Positions 1 to 6,813 of a stretch of 22,739 nt of DNA are shown here, piece by piece. The first letter of the stretch is position 1. Each line of letters begins with the position of its first letter. The stretch is from WHSM01 sp050701635. Its GTDB lineage: Bacteria; Actinomycetota; Actinomycetes; Mycobacteriales; Micromonosporaceae. The position numbers were made by a program, and so were the translations under genes. Where the stretch lies: the NCBI GenBank assembly GCA_050701635.1, contig JBOGDF010000039.1, forward strand, positions 1 to 22,739, given 5' to 3'. Below the pieces are notes generated by a model. That model ran no database searches. It had not been told where the DNA came from and saw nothing but the letters and a program-made list of their open reading frames with translations.

Positions 1-243
1 GCACCGGCCCGGCCCGCGGCCGCGACACCCGAGGACCGGAACCCGCCGCTGCCCAGACGGGTCCGGCAGGCCAGCCTCACCGCCCACCTGCAAGCAGAAC
101 CATCCCCGCCACAACCCGACGCGTCGACCACCGCCCGGTCCCCGGAGCAGATCCGAGACCAACTCTCGCAGTACCAGCAGCGCACCGCCGAAGGCCGGGC
201 CGCAACACCCGAGCCCCTACCCACGGGAGGAGCACAGCCATGA
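1..243 (+). CDS. 3' end of a probable sensor-histidine-kinase-like ATP-binding protein (partial)
   Basis: Frame 1 is open from the left edge to a TGA at 241-243, about 80 residues. The residues read as a Pro/Ala-rich tail with LPRRVRQASL near residue 18 and a later segment ARSPEQIRDQLSQYQQRTAEGR. Both resemble the C-terminal tails of large actinobacterial nitrate/nitrite-sensor-like histidine kinases, which usually precede a roadblock/LC7 protein, a DUF742 protein and a small GTPase. That assignment rests on memory of the tail pattern only, because no catalytic domain is in view. The stop overlaps the monooxygenase start by four bases (ATGA), so the two genes are probably translationally coupled. 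No roadblock gene follows, which is unusual for this kinase class. Confidence 0.5.
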   Translation, partial: APARPAAATPEDRNPPLPRRVRQASLTAHLQAEPSPPQPDASTTARSPEQIRDQLSQYQQRTAEGRAATPEPLPTGGAQP

Positions 244-1715
244 CCGACGTCATCGTGGTGGGAGCCGGGCCCACAGGTCTGCTCCTGGCCGCAGACCTCG
301 CCGAAGCCGGCGTCAACGTCACCGTCGTGGAGAAACGCAACAGTGGACAGTCCAACCTCACCCGGGCGTTCGGGGTCCACGCCCGCACCATGGAAGCCTT
401 CGACGCCCGCGGCCTGATCGACCAACTCCTCGCCGACACCGTCTGCCGGGTGCCCCGCATCAGCCTCTTCGACCACATCGCGGTCGACTTCACCCGGCTG
501 CCCACCCGCTACAACTTCATGTTGATCACCCCGCAGTACAACGTCGAGCGCGTCCTGCTCGACCGCACGCACCGCCTCGGGGTGCCGATCCGCTACGACA
601 CCGAGGTCACCGGTCTACGTCAAGACCCCTCGGGGGTCGACGTCGACGTCCGCAGCCTTGTCCACGGGACCGTGGGGAACTTCCGCGCCTCGTACGTTGT
701 CGGCTGCGACGGCATCCGCTCTGCCGTGCGGGCCCTGGTCGGTCTTCCGTTCCCCGGCCACGAGTTCCTGCGATCGATGATGCTCGCCGACGTGCGCCTG
801 CCCGCGCCGCCACCCGGGGACCTGTCCATCCACGTCAAAGCCCACACCGCGCGCGGGTTCGCAGCCGTCGTCCCCTACGGCGAACAAGACTGGTGGCGCA
901 TCGTGTGCTGGCACCGCGACCACGCAACCGCCACCGATGACGCGGCGGCGCCGACCCTCGAACACGTCGCCGACGTCGTCGCCGAAGCCCACGGCACCGA
1001 CTACGGCATGCGCGACGCCCGGTGGCTGTCCCGCTTCGCAGCCGACGAACGCCAGGTCCCCACCTACCGCCACGGCCGCGTGTTCGTCGCCGGCGACGCC
1101 GCGCACGTGCACTCACCCGCCGGCGCGCAAGGCATGAACGTCGGCCTGCAAGACGCCGCGGCCCTCGCCTGGAGACTCGCCGCCGTCCTGCGCGGCGCAC
1201 CCGAAGATCTGCTCGACGGCTACCACACCGAGCGGCACCCCGTGGGGCGCCGCGTCATCCGCAGCGCCGGCGGCATCATCCGCGCCGCGATCGGCCACAC
1301 CATCCTGCGCGACCCGATCCGCGCCGCCCTGCGCCTGCCACCCGTCGCCGACGGCGTCAGCCGGCAACTCGCCGGGACCAACATCCGCTACCCGCGCCTA
1401 CCCGGCGCGCACCACCTGGTCGGCACCCACGCCCCCGACGCGCCGCTGCTCGGCGGCGGGCGGCTCCACCAGGCGCTGCGCACCCGACGGCACGTCCTGG
1501 CCACCCGCCCGCCCGTGCGGCTCGACGGCTGGCACGACCGCGTCAGCATCGTCTCCCACGCCGAGCCGGGCCAACCCAGCATGCTGGTACGGCCCGACGG
1601 GTACGTGGCATGGGCCACCGACACCGCCGACCCAGCGCACCTCGCCGCCACCCTGCCCCAGGTGCTAACCCCCCTATGCGGGCAGCCCGACACCAACCGA
1701 CGCCACGTCGTGTGA
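240..1715 (+). CDS. FAD-dependent aromatic-type monooxygenase (PheA/TfdB family)
   Basis: A 491-residue class A flavoprotein hydroxylase. Visible motifs are the N-terminal dinucleotide-binding GxGxxG (VVGAGPTGLL, residues about 6-15) ending at an acidic residue (E32), the DG motif GCDGIRSAVR (D157), and the GD motif VAGDAAHVHSPAGAQGMN (D286). The C-terminal thioredoxin-like domain ends with the family signature VRPDGYVAWA. Members use NAD(P)H and O2 to hydroxylate aromatic substrates, polyketide intermediates or antibiotics such as rifampicin. The substrate here is unknown. The ATG lies just after GGGAGGAG and overlaps the previous stop. Length and domain order are normal for the family. A second small gene follows after 6 bases. 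Confidence 0.93.
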   Translation: MTDVIVVGAGPTGLLLAADLAEAGVNVTVVEKRNSGQSNLTRAFGVHARTMEAFDARGLIDQLLADTVCRVPRISLFDHIAVDFTRLPTRYNFMLITPQYNVERVLLDRTHRLGVPIRYDTEVTGLRQDPSGVDVDVRSLVHGTVGNFRASYVVGCDGIRSAVRALVGLPFPGHEFLRSMMLADVRLPAPPPGDLSIHVKAHTARGFAAVVPYGEQDWWRIVCWHRDHATATDDAAAPTLEHVADVVAEAHGTDYGMRDARWLSRFAADERQVPTYRHGRVFVAGDAAHVHSPAGAQGMNVGLQDAAALAWRLAAVLRGAPEDLLDGYHTERHPVGRRVIRSAGGIIRAAIGHTILRDPIRAALRLPPVADGVSRQLAGTNIRYPRLPGAHHLVGTHAPDAPLLGGGRLHQALRTRRHVLATRPPVRLDGWHDRVSIVSHAEPGQPSMLVRPDGYVAWATDTADPAHLAATLPQVLTPLCGQPDTNRRHVV

Positions 1716-1721
1716 ACCGCC

Positions 1722-2069
1722 ATGCAGACCTGGGAACCCGCCAGACACGGCGAATGGATCGCCTGGTGCGCCGCACACATCCACCGCGGCGGCAAGATCA
1801 CCGACTACATCGCCGCCCCGTACGCCACGTGGGGTCTCCTCATCGCCCGCACCCACCACACCGCCGGCGAGCGCGTCATCCCGAAACGGACCATCCGCTA
1901 CCACGGCGGCGACCCCGCCACCTGCCCCCTCTACATGCCCGGCGGGACGATATGGCTCCCCGACGGGCCCATCGACCCAGCCACAGAACAGACCCCGCCC
2001 GTGCCCGCCTTCGACGACCTGGAGTTCTGCGCCCTGCCCGGATACCTGGACCTCGTCCCACGGCGCTAA
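1722..2069 (+). CDS. hypothetical protein, 115 aa
   Basis: I do not recognise a family. The ATG lies 6 bases after the monooxygenase stop with no clear Shine-Dalgarno, so translation is probably by coupling. The product is rich in His, Pro and Trp, begins MQTWEPARHGEW and carries the segment RYHGGDPATCPLYMPGG. It has no membrane segment and no signal peptide, and two of its three Cys fall outside any obvious metal motif. Third-position GC fits real coding. It is probably a small cytoplasmic accessory protein of the kind common near actinobacterial regulatory genes. Confidence 0.6.
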   Translation: MQTWEPARHGEWIAWCAAHIHRGGKITDYIAAPYATWGLLIARTHHTAGERVIPKRTIRYHGGDPATCPLYMPGGTIWLPDGPIDPATEQTPPVPAFDDLEFCALPGYLDLVPRR

Positions 2070-2150
2070 CAGAGAGCGATCCGGCCGCTCACCACTGTCG
2101 GATCCCCCAACCTTGGGTCGCCACGGCATCCACCCTCCGCCGCCTTCGTA

Positions 2151-2277
2151 ATGTCGAAGCCCGACATCCCGGCCATCCAACGAGTCGACCGGAGCGCCCC
2201 AACCGCGCGACCAGGGACGGCTACCAAGTCGAGATCGACGCGACACCTTCGCCGCCGTCCGCGCCGGCAATCCCTGA
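2151..2277 (+). pseudogene. frameshifted remnant of a small actinobacterial protein gene
   Basis: One frame reads RDGYQVEIDA and stops making sense at 2240. The next frame resumes with DTFAAVRAGNP followed by a TGA at 2275-2277. Inserting one G at about 2240-2242 (GCG GAC ACC in place of GCGACACC) would join them into DGYQVEIDADTFAAVRAGNP. This is a plausible C-terminus for a small accessory protein. The 5' end is unclear. A 6-bp inverted repeat (ATGTCG/CGACAT, 2151-2156 and 2162-2167) lies at its left edge. The rest of the gap between 2070 and 2334 holds no other convincing gene. Confidence 0.35.
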
Positions 2278-2334
2278 CCCAGCACAACGCGCTCCGGCAA
2301 GCCCAACCACACCTGACCACAGGAAGAGAAGCTG

Positions 2335-2592
2335 GTGACCTCACAGCCGGCCGGCCGCGGACCCGACATAGTCCACACTGACGTGCACGCCGCACAGTTC
2401 GAAGCAGGCACCCTCGCTGACGCCCTGCGTCACCTGGCCGACTGGATCGACGCCAACGACATCCACGACCTCCTCAGCATCGAGGTGGACGAACCTGGTC
2501 CCGGCACCGGTTTCGATCCCCGGGTCACCGCCGTCTACATGCCACCCACAACCCACGAGGCGGCCGGGCCGACACTCAGGAGCGTGCCGTGA
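2335..2592 (+). CDS. hypothetical protein, 85 aa
   Basis: A GTG start preceded by AGGAAGAG with good spacing. The product has an amphipathic central part, FEAGTLADALRHLADWIDANDIHDLLSIEVDEP, then a Pro/Thr-rich tail. I do not recognise the family. The stop overlaps the GTG of the following nuclease-family gene by four bases (GTGA), so the two are translated together and may act together. There is no membrane segment, signal or metal motif. An alternative is that it is a small regulatory or partner protein of the downstream enzyme. Confidence 0.55.
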   Translation: MTSQPAGRGPDIVHTDVHAAQFEAGTLADALRHLADWIDANDIHDLLSIEVDEPGPGTGFDPRVTAVYMPPTTHEAAGPTLRSVP

Positions 2593-3731
2593 GGCTCACG
2601 GTCGCCCTCTACAATTTCCGCGACGGCGGCCCGCGCCGGAACGGGTCGTACGACTTCGCGGCGTTGCCGCGGGCCTTCGCCGACGTCGCTGACCCGCCCG
2701 CGCTGATCATGTTGTGTGAGGCGAAAGGATACGCCGATCATGGCAAGGCCGGGCTACTCGGAGCGGCGGCGGCGCTCTCGGAAGAGCTGAACCGTCCATA
2801 CGCGGGTGAGCTGGGCTGGTGCGACCGGGGACCATTCGGCCCGGCGATCTTCTACGACCCGAACGCCCTGCGCCTGCAATCCTGGTGGGATCCCTCATCG
2901 CCGGGGGCCGCCGACGACAAACGCAACCTCGCCCGGTTCCGGGCCCGCGACAGCGGTGTGGAGATCCTCGCCCTGGTGCAGCATTGGGACTTCCGGTCCG
3001 GGACCCGCCGCAGGCAGGAAGCCGGCGTGATCGACCGGTACGGTGAGCACGACCTGCCGGTCATCGTCGGCGGGGACCTCAACGCCACCGCGTCCGGCCC
3101 GCACCTGCCCCAACGTGACTGGCACGCCGCCGGTCACCGGGCCCGGGCGCAGAAGGGACGCGAGCTGCCCGACGGGAGCTGGGTCGCCGACGCCGACGCG
3201 GTCGACCACCTGATCGGCCGCTGGGATCCGAAGCTTGAGCGCCATGTCGGTGGATGCGGGTTCGCCGCCGTCGCGGAGCTGGCCGCTAAGTCGGGGACAC
3301 CACTGGTCGAGGCGTACCGGCCCACCGTCAACGATGGTGTCGACGCAGGCGGAGGTTTGCTTATCGATTGGCTGCTGGCCAATCCCGCGATGGCCACGCG
3401 CTTCATCCCGCACAGCTACCGGGTGCACCTCTCACCCGAAGGCAGCGACCCGCCCTCGGACCACCGCCTCGTGACTGCTGCCTTCGACCTCACGTTGCAC
3501 AGCACCGGCACATGCCTCAGTGGTCGGGAGTCTCTACGGCGGCGCCGCCGGGAGGGAGCAGCCGTGAGCGTGAGCGAGGAGATCTCTTTCCGGGCCGACC
3601 TGATCCCGGAGCAGGACGCGCACGCGCTCGCGGCCCGCGCGGTGCCCACGCTGTCGCCGCCGCGTGCAGCTGGCGAGCCTGCCCGTCGACCTTGGCGAGC
3701 CCTGGAAGTCGCCAGGAAGGGAGACCCGTGA
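2589..3731 (+). CDS. endonuclease/exonuclease/phosphatase (EEP) family protein
   Basis: A 380-residue protein with EEP-fold motifs: catalytic Glu in LCEAKG (E44), HWDF near the middle, GGDLNAT (D163, N165) and PSDHRLV (D291, H292). EEP enzymes are Mg-dependent phosphodiesterases acting on DNA, RNA, inositol phosphates or sphingomyelin. The substrate cannot be told here, and no secretion signal is seen, so it is probably cytoplasmic. The catalytic domain ends near residue 300. The last 75 or so residues are Arg/Ala-rich, and within them lies an in-frame GTG (3564) behind a strong GGAGGGAG. The tail may therefore be a separate short product or degraded DNA. The stop overlaps the next ATG by one base. 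Confidence 0.8.
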   Translation: MRLTVALYNFRDGGPRRNGSYDFAALPRAFADVADPPALIMLCEAKGYADHGKAGLLGAAAALSEELNRPYAGELGWCDRGPFGPAIFYDPNALRLQSWWDPSSPGAADDKRNLARFRARDSGVEILALVQHWDFRSGTRRRQEAGVIDRYGEHDLPVIVGGDLNATASGPHLPQRDWHAAGHRARAQKGRELPDGSWVADADAVDHLIGRWDPKLERHVGGCGFAAVAELAAKSGTPLVEAYRPTVNDGVDAGGGLLIDWLLANPAMATRFIPHSYRVHLSPEGSDPPSDHRLVTAAFDLTLHSTGTCLSGRESLRRRRREGAAVSVSEEISFRADLIPEQDAHALAARAVPTLSPPRAAGEPARRPWRALEVARKGDP

Positions 3732-4606
3732 TGCCACCACCCCTGATCGCAGTCGTCGGTCCTGTGGAATCAGCGTTACTTGCCGCGTTTGTGGATCACT
3801 ATCAAGGGTTAGGTGTGAACAGGTTTCTCCTCGCGTTTCATTTCCCGGATGGCACAGGTGACACCGTCACCGAAGAACTCATGCAGGCCTGCCATGTAAT
3901 AGTCGGGAAACCCGAGATTCTCAGCACCGGACCTTGGCACGAAAGCACAAATGCGGCACTCCGTGATGAGTTACGGCGACGAGCAGGGCCAGGCTGGCAT
4001 CTTATCGCCGACATCGACGAATTCCAAACGTACCCGACCACGATTTCGGAAGCGATCGAGAAGGCAAGAAGGTCGCGCAGGCTTGTGGTGACCGGTCTCA
4101 TGTTGGACCGCGTAGCAGCAGACGGCTCACTGGGATCATGGAGCCCGGGCAGGGGTATCGACAACGCCTATCCGCTCGGCGGTTTTGTCACTCATCGCTT
4201 GCTTCGGGCCGATCCTCGAAAGATCGTGCTCGCCCATTCCTCGGCACCTCTGGCTCGGGGGAATCACCATAGTCCAGGACATCCGGGCGTCAATGAACCC
4301 CCAGTGCCAGTGCACCACTTCAAATGGCGCCGCGGGGTGCTCGCGTACCTAAGAAATCGCGCTGAGATGTTCGCGTCCGGACAGTGGCGTGAAGAGACGC
4401 CTGCCATGCGAACAGAAGCGCAGCGGGTGTTCAAGCACCTAGCCGCGCATGGTGGCCGTTTCCACGTTGACAGTCCGCTCCTGGACCTCAAGCCCGTCAG
4501 CCTCCGCGAGACGCCGGCATGGTGGACGGCGGAATCAACAGCCATCAACGACAACTGGCTCCCGCCTCACCTTGTTGACGGGCAGTTGAACAGGTGCTGC
4601 CGATGA
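3731..4606 (+). CDS. glycosyltransferase, GT-A type (GT2/GT92-like)
   Basis: A 291-residue protein. The key motif is HLIADIDEFQTYP, in which D94-I-D96-E-F matches the metal/nucleotide-sugar-binding DxD region of glycosyltransferase family 2-like and GT92-like (DUF23) enzymes. VHHFKWRRGVLAYL further on matches the usual His-containing acceptor-side segment. I chose ATG 3731, with AGGAAGGGAG 7 bases upstream. GTG 3728 is possible but too close to that site. Codon use is visibly less GC-rich at third positions than in the flanking genes, a sign of separate acquisition. It opens the glycan-modifying run. No membrane helices are seen, so it probably acts in the cytoplasm. Confidence 0.75.
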   Translation: MPPPLIAVVGPVESALLAAFVDHYQGLGVNRFLLAFHFPDGTGDTVTEELMQACHVIVGKPEILSTGPWHESTNAALRDELRRRAGPGWHLIADIDEFQTYPTTISEAIEKARRSRRLVVTGLMLDRVAADGSLGSWSPGRGIDNAYPLGGFVTHRLLRADPRKIVLAHSSAPLARGNHHSPGHPGVNEPPVPVHHFKWRRGVLAYLRNRAEMFASGQWREETPAMRTEAQRVFKHLAAHGGRFHVDSPLLDLKPVSLRETPAWWTAESTAINDNWLPPHLVDGQLNRCCR

Positions 4607-4943
4607 AGCCAACCCTGACACCTGGAACGCGGGGCACGACGCCCACAGGCGAGACGCCCAAGCAGCTGCCTCTACTTCCGAGGCTGGGCCTCGGACGATC
4701 GTCTGCGCGGTCGATGACCGCTACGTCAAGCCGCTCTGTGTGCTGATGCAATCGCTACGGGCAGCTACGCGAATTGCTTACCCGCCTCAGCGACGAGGAG
4801 ACCGGGAGCGGCCAGTTCCCGCGCCCGCTGGCTGTTGTCAAATCTCTTGTGCGAGGCGAGGTGCGCGGGTGATCCTTGACCGTCGTTTCGTCAGCGAGCG
4901 ACCGGCTACGCCGCGTAGCAGTCAACGAAGGAAGGGGCTTGGC
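4603..4943 (+). pseudogene. glycosyltransferase (GT8-like) N-terminal fragment and other gene debris
   Basis: No intact gene lies here. One frame (4695-4766) reads RTIVCAVDDRYVKPLCVLMQSL, a good match to the N-terminal strand and helix of GT8-type enzymes, but it has no start codon in frame. The ATG at 4603 opens a different frame that stops at 4746. From about 4747 that same frame reads NRYGQLRELLTRLSDEETGSGQFPRPLAVVKSL and ends at a stop near 4870, which looks like the C-terminus of some other protein. This looks like a mosaic left by recombination or deletion between genes. AAGGAAGGGG at its right end serves the next gene. Confidence 0.5.
4928..4937 (+). promoter_or_regulatory. ribosome binding site that sets the start at 4944
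   Basis: AAGGAAGGGG lies 6-7 bases before GTG 4944. The reading frame is open upstream as far as 4590, but that part is glycosyltransferase debris. This site is the reason to start the intact gene at 4944. Confidence 0.6.
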
Positions 4944-5888
4944 GTGTCGGAGGAGCGACGGGGGGCGCTGGTGTTGGCCTACGGACATCGCCGGTATCAC
5001 CGCCAGGCGATGACGCTGGCGTTATCGCTCGATCGCCAGTCACCTGGCTTGCACAGGACGCTGGTCACCGACAATCCCAGTTGCAAGGCCGCGCGGCTGT
5101 ATCACCGCGTGATCGCGCTGGCAGTCGGGGGCGGCGACGACTGCCAGCTTAAGCTCTCCCTGGATCAGTTCTCGCCGTACGAGTGGGCGCTGTACTTGGA
5201 CGCCGACGCCTTGGTGGTGCGGCCGCTTGAGCCGCTCTTCGACCTCTTCAGCGACGCTGAGATAGGTGTCATCGGACGGCAGATCACGGACGGGCGTTGG
5301 TACGGCGACGTTGCCGCAATGCGCATGCTCGCGGGGAGCGATTCCGTACCGAAGTTCAACAGCGGACTCATGAGCATCCCGTCCACGCCCGAGACGCGCA
5401 GCGTGTTCGCTCGAGCGCGGGAGTTGACCGGCGAGTACGCCCAGCTCGGCCTTGACACGTTTCGCGGCGGGATCGCCGATGAACCGCTGCTGTCTATCGC
5501 GCTGGCGGAGCATGGGATTCGGGCACGAGACCTCACCGCGGCAGCCGCCGCGACTCCGATCGGCATCAACGGCCCTCTGAGGCTTGACGTGCTGGACGGG
5601 AGATGTTCTTTCCTCAAGCACGGTGAGCTGGTGGAGCCGCGGGTGATCCACTTCGCCGCCGACTACAGCTCCGACTACCGCCTCTCCGGCGCCCACTATC
5701 GGCGCGAGCGCTGCAAGCTTCTCCTGTCCGAGCGGTGGGGTTTGTCCGACCGAGTTGCAGCCGCTGCCGCACACTTCCGCTGCGGGCTGCAGTGTCTTCT
5801 GGTGAATCTGTGGATCAAGGCTGTCGGGCGAGCGCCGCGCGACCCTCTCGGTTTCGCTGAGCCGTCAGAAAAGGCACCTCGCGAATGA
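4944..5888 (+). CDS. GT8-like glycosyltransferase
   Basis: A 314-residue protein beginning MSEERRGALVLAYGHRRY. It carries the GT-A features of GT8-type retaining transferases: YLDADALVVRPLEPLFDLF, whose D86-A-D88 is the DxD metal/nucleotide-sugar site, and KFNSGLMSIP (N139), the donor-contacting FNSG segment. VIHFAADY near residue 237 supplies the usual C-terminal His. It should transfer a sugar from a nucleotide sugar onto an unknown acceptor in the cytoplasm. The start is fixed by the Shine-Dalgarno at 4928-4937. A gap of 85 bases separates it from the next gene, the longest in this run apart from the debris upstream. Confidence 0.8.
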   Translation: MSEERRGALVLAYGHRRYHRQAMTLALSLDRQSPGLHRTLVTDNPSCKAARLYHRVIALAVGGGDDCQLKLSLDQFSPYEWALYLDADALVVRPLEPLFDLFSDAEIGVIGRQITDGRWYGDVAAMRMLAGSDSVPKFNSGLMSIPSTPETRSVFARARELTGEYAQLGLDTFRGGIADEPLLSIALAEHGIRARDLTAAAAATPIGINGPLRLDVLDGRCSFLKHGELVEPRVIHFAADYSSDYRLSGAHYRRERCKLLLSERWGLSDRVAAAAAHFRCGLQCLLVNLWIKAVGRAPRDPLGFAEPSEKAPRE

Positions 5889-5973
5889 CGGCCGGCGACT
5901 CGACCTGTAGCTCGGTCGGCGTGAACCGTTTCGCACTATCGCAGCACCGCGACGTCGCCTCGAAGGAGTCTCG

Positions 5974-6813
5974 TTGACGCACGCTCCACCCGATGGAAGA
6001 TCGGCGATTCGGCCGGGTGACCCGGCGTTTCGGATCGCCTTCCTTTTCCACGACAACCTTGAGCTGTTCCGCCGAACCCTTCCCCGGTGCCTAGAGGCGC
6101 TGACCCCATCCAGCGAAGAGTTTGAGGTCATCGTGCACTGCGACGGCACCCCTGCCCCGGTCGCCGCCCAGTTGCCTGGCTTCCTGGAGGAATGGGGAGT
6201 GGACGAGCTGCGGGTGCGTCGTCGGGGGCGTTTCGTCGCCTCCGGGGACGGCTCCAACAACGGCCACCGGCGGTTGTTCGACGTGCGGTCGCCCTATTTG
6301 ATCGTCATCGAAGACGACGTCGTGATGTACCGCACCGACCCGTCCTTCGATGTGCTCTCCGCATGTCGGCGGCTCTTCGAACGCCATCGCGACGTGCCTG
6401 TCCTGTGCAAGGTCAGCGATCATCACCAATGGTCGTGGGCACTGGCGGACGAAGGCGAGCCGATCGAGCCGGGGGTCCGGTCAGTCAACCGCCTGTCCAC
6501 CCATTTCATCGGCTACGACCTGCGCCGTTTCACCAACCTCGCCGAACGGTTCGGCGGCTTCGACCTCGACGTGTTCCTCGACCGGCCAGACCTTAGCTAC
6601 AACTGGGAAGACCTTGTGTCGCATGTTGGCACGACGGGAGGCCGGCGGATCGCGTTTCCTGACGGGTGGCCCCTGGAGGTGTTCCACTGCGATCGCAAGG
6701 TCGATCCGGGGTCGATGCACCACACTCAGGATCCGCGGGTGAAGGCCGGTGTGCTGGCCGAGCTGGAGCAGCGATTCCGGCGGACGGAAGAGAGTCAGGA
6801 TGCAGCGACATGA
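5974..6813 (+). CDS. glycosyltransferase, GT2-like
   Basis: A 279-residue protein. The TTG start is chosen because GAAGGAG lies 5-6 bases upstream. FRIAFLFHDNLELFRRTL and FEVIVHCDGTP form the first GT-A strands, and YLIVIEDDVVMYRTD (E113-D114-D115) is the acidic metal/nucleotide-sugar motif. RPDLSYNWEDLV and FHCDRK near the end give the family's acceptor-side acidic and His residues. It is probably an inverting transferase acting on the same product as its neighbours. The stop overlaps the start of the kinase-decarboxylase gene (ATGA at 6810), showing strict co-translation. Confidence 0.75.
   Translation: MTHAPPDGRSAIRPGDPAFRIAFLFHDNLELFRRTLPRCLEALTPSSEEFEVIVHCDGTPAPVAAQLPGFLEEWGVDELRVRRRGRFVASGDGSNNGHRRLFDVRSPYLIVIEDDVVMYRTDPSFDVLSACRRLFERHRDVPVLCKVSDHHQWSWALADEGEPIEPGVRSVNRLSTHFIGYDLRRFTNLAERFGGFDLDVFLDRPDLSYNWEDLVSHVGTTGGRRIAFPDGWPLEVFHCDRKVDPGSMHHTQDPRVKAGVLAELEQRFRRTEESQDAAT

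Noticed and set aside
2104..2117. CCCAA-CC-TTGGG hairpin as a terminator after the 115-residue gene
   Set aside because: The stem is only five pairs with a 2-base loop and no T-tract, too weak to call.
1022..2338. 438-residue Arg/Pro/His-rich open frame across the monooxygenase and small genes
   Set aside because: A GC-rich shadow frame: extreme Arg content, no ribosome site, and it overlaps well-supported genes in another frame.
6666..6809. Upstream extension of the decarboxylase-fusion frame
   Set aside because: It lies entirely within the preceding glycosyltransferase gene. ATG 6810 overlaps that gene's stop in the pattern used throughout the operon.
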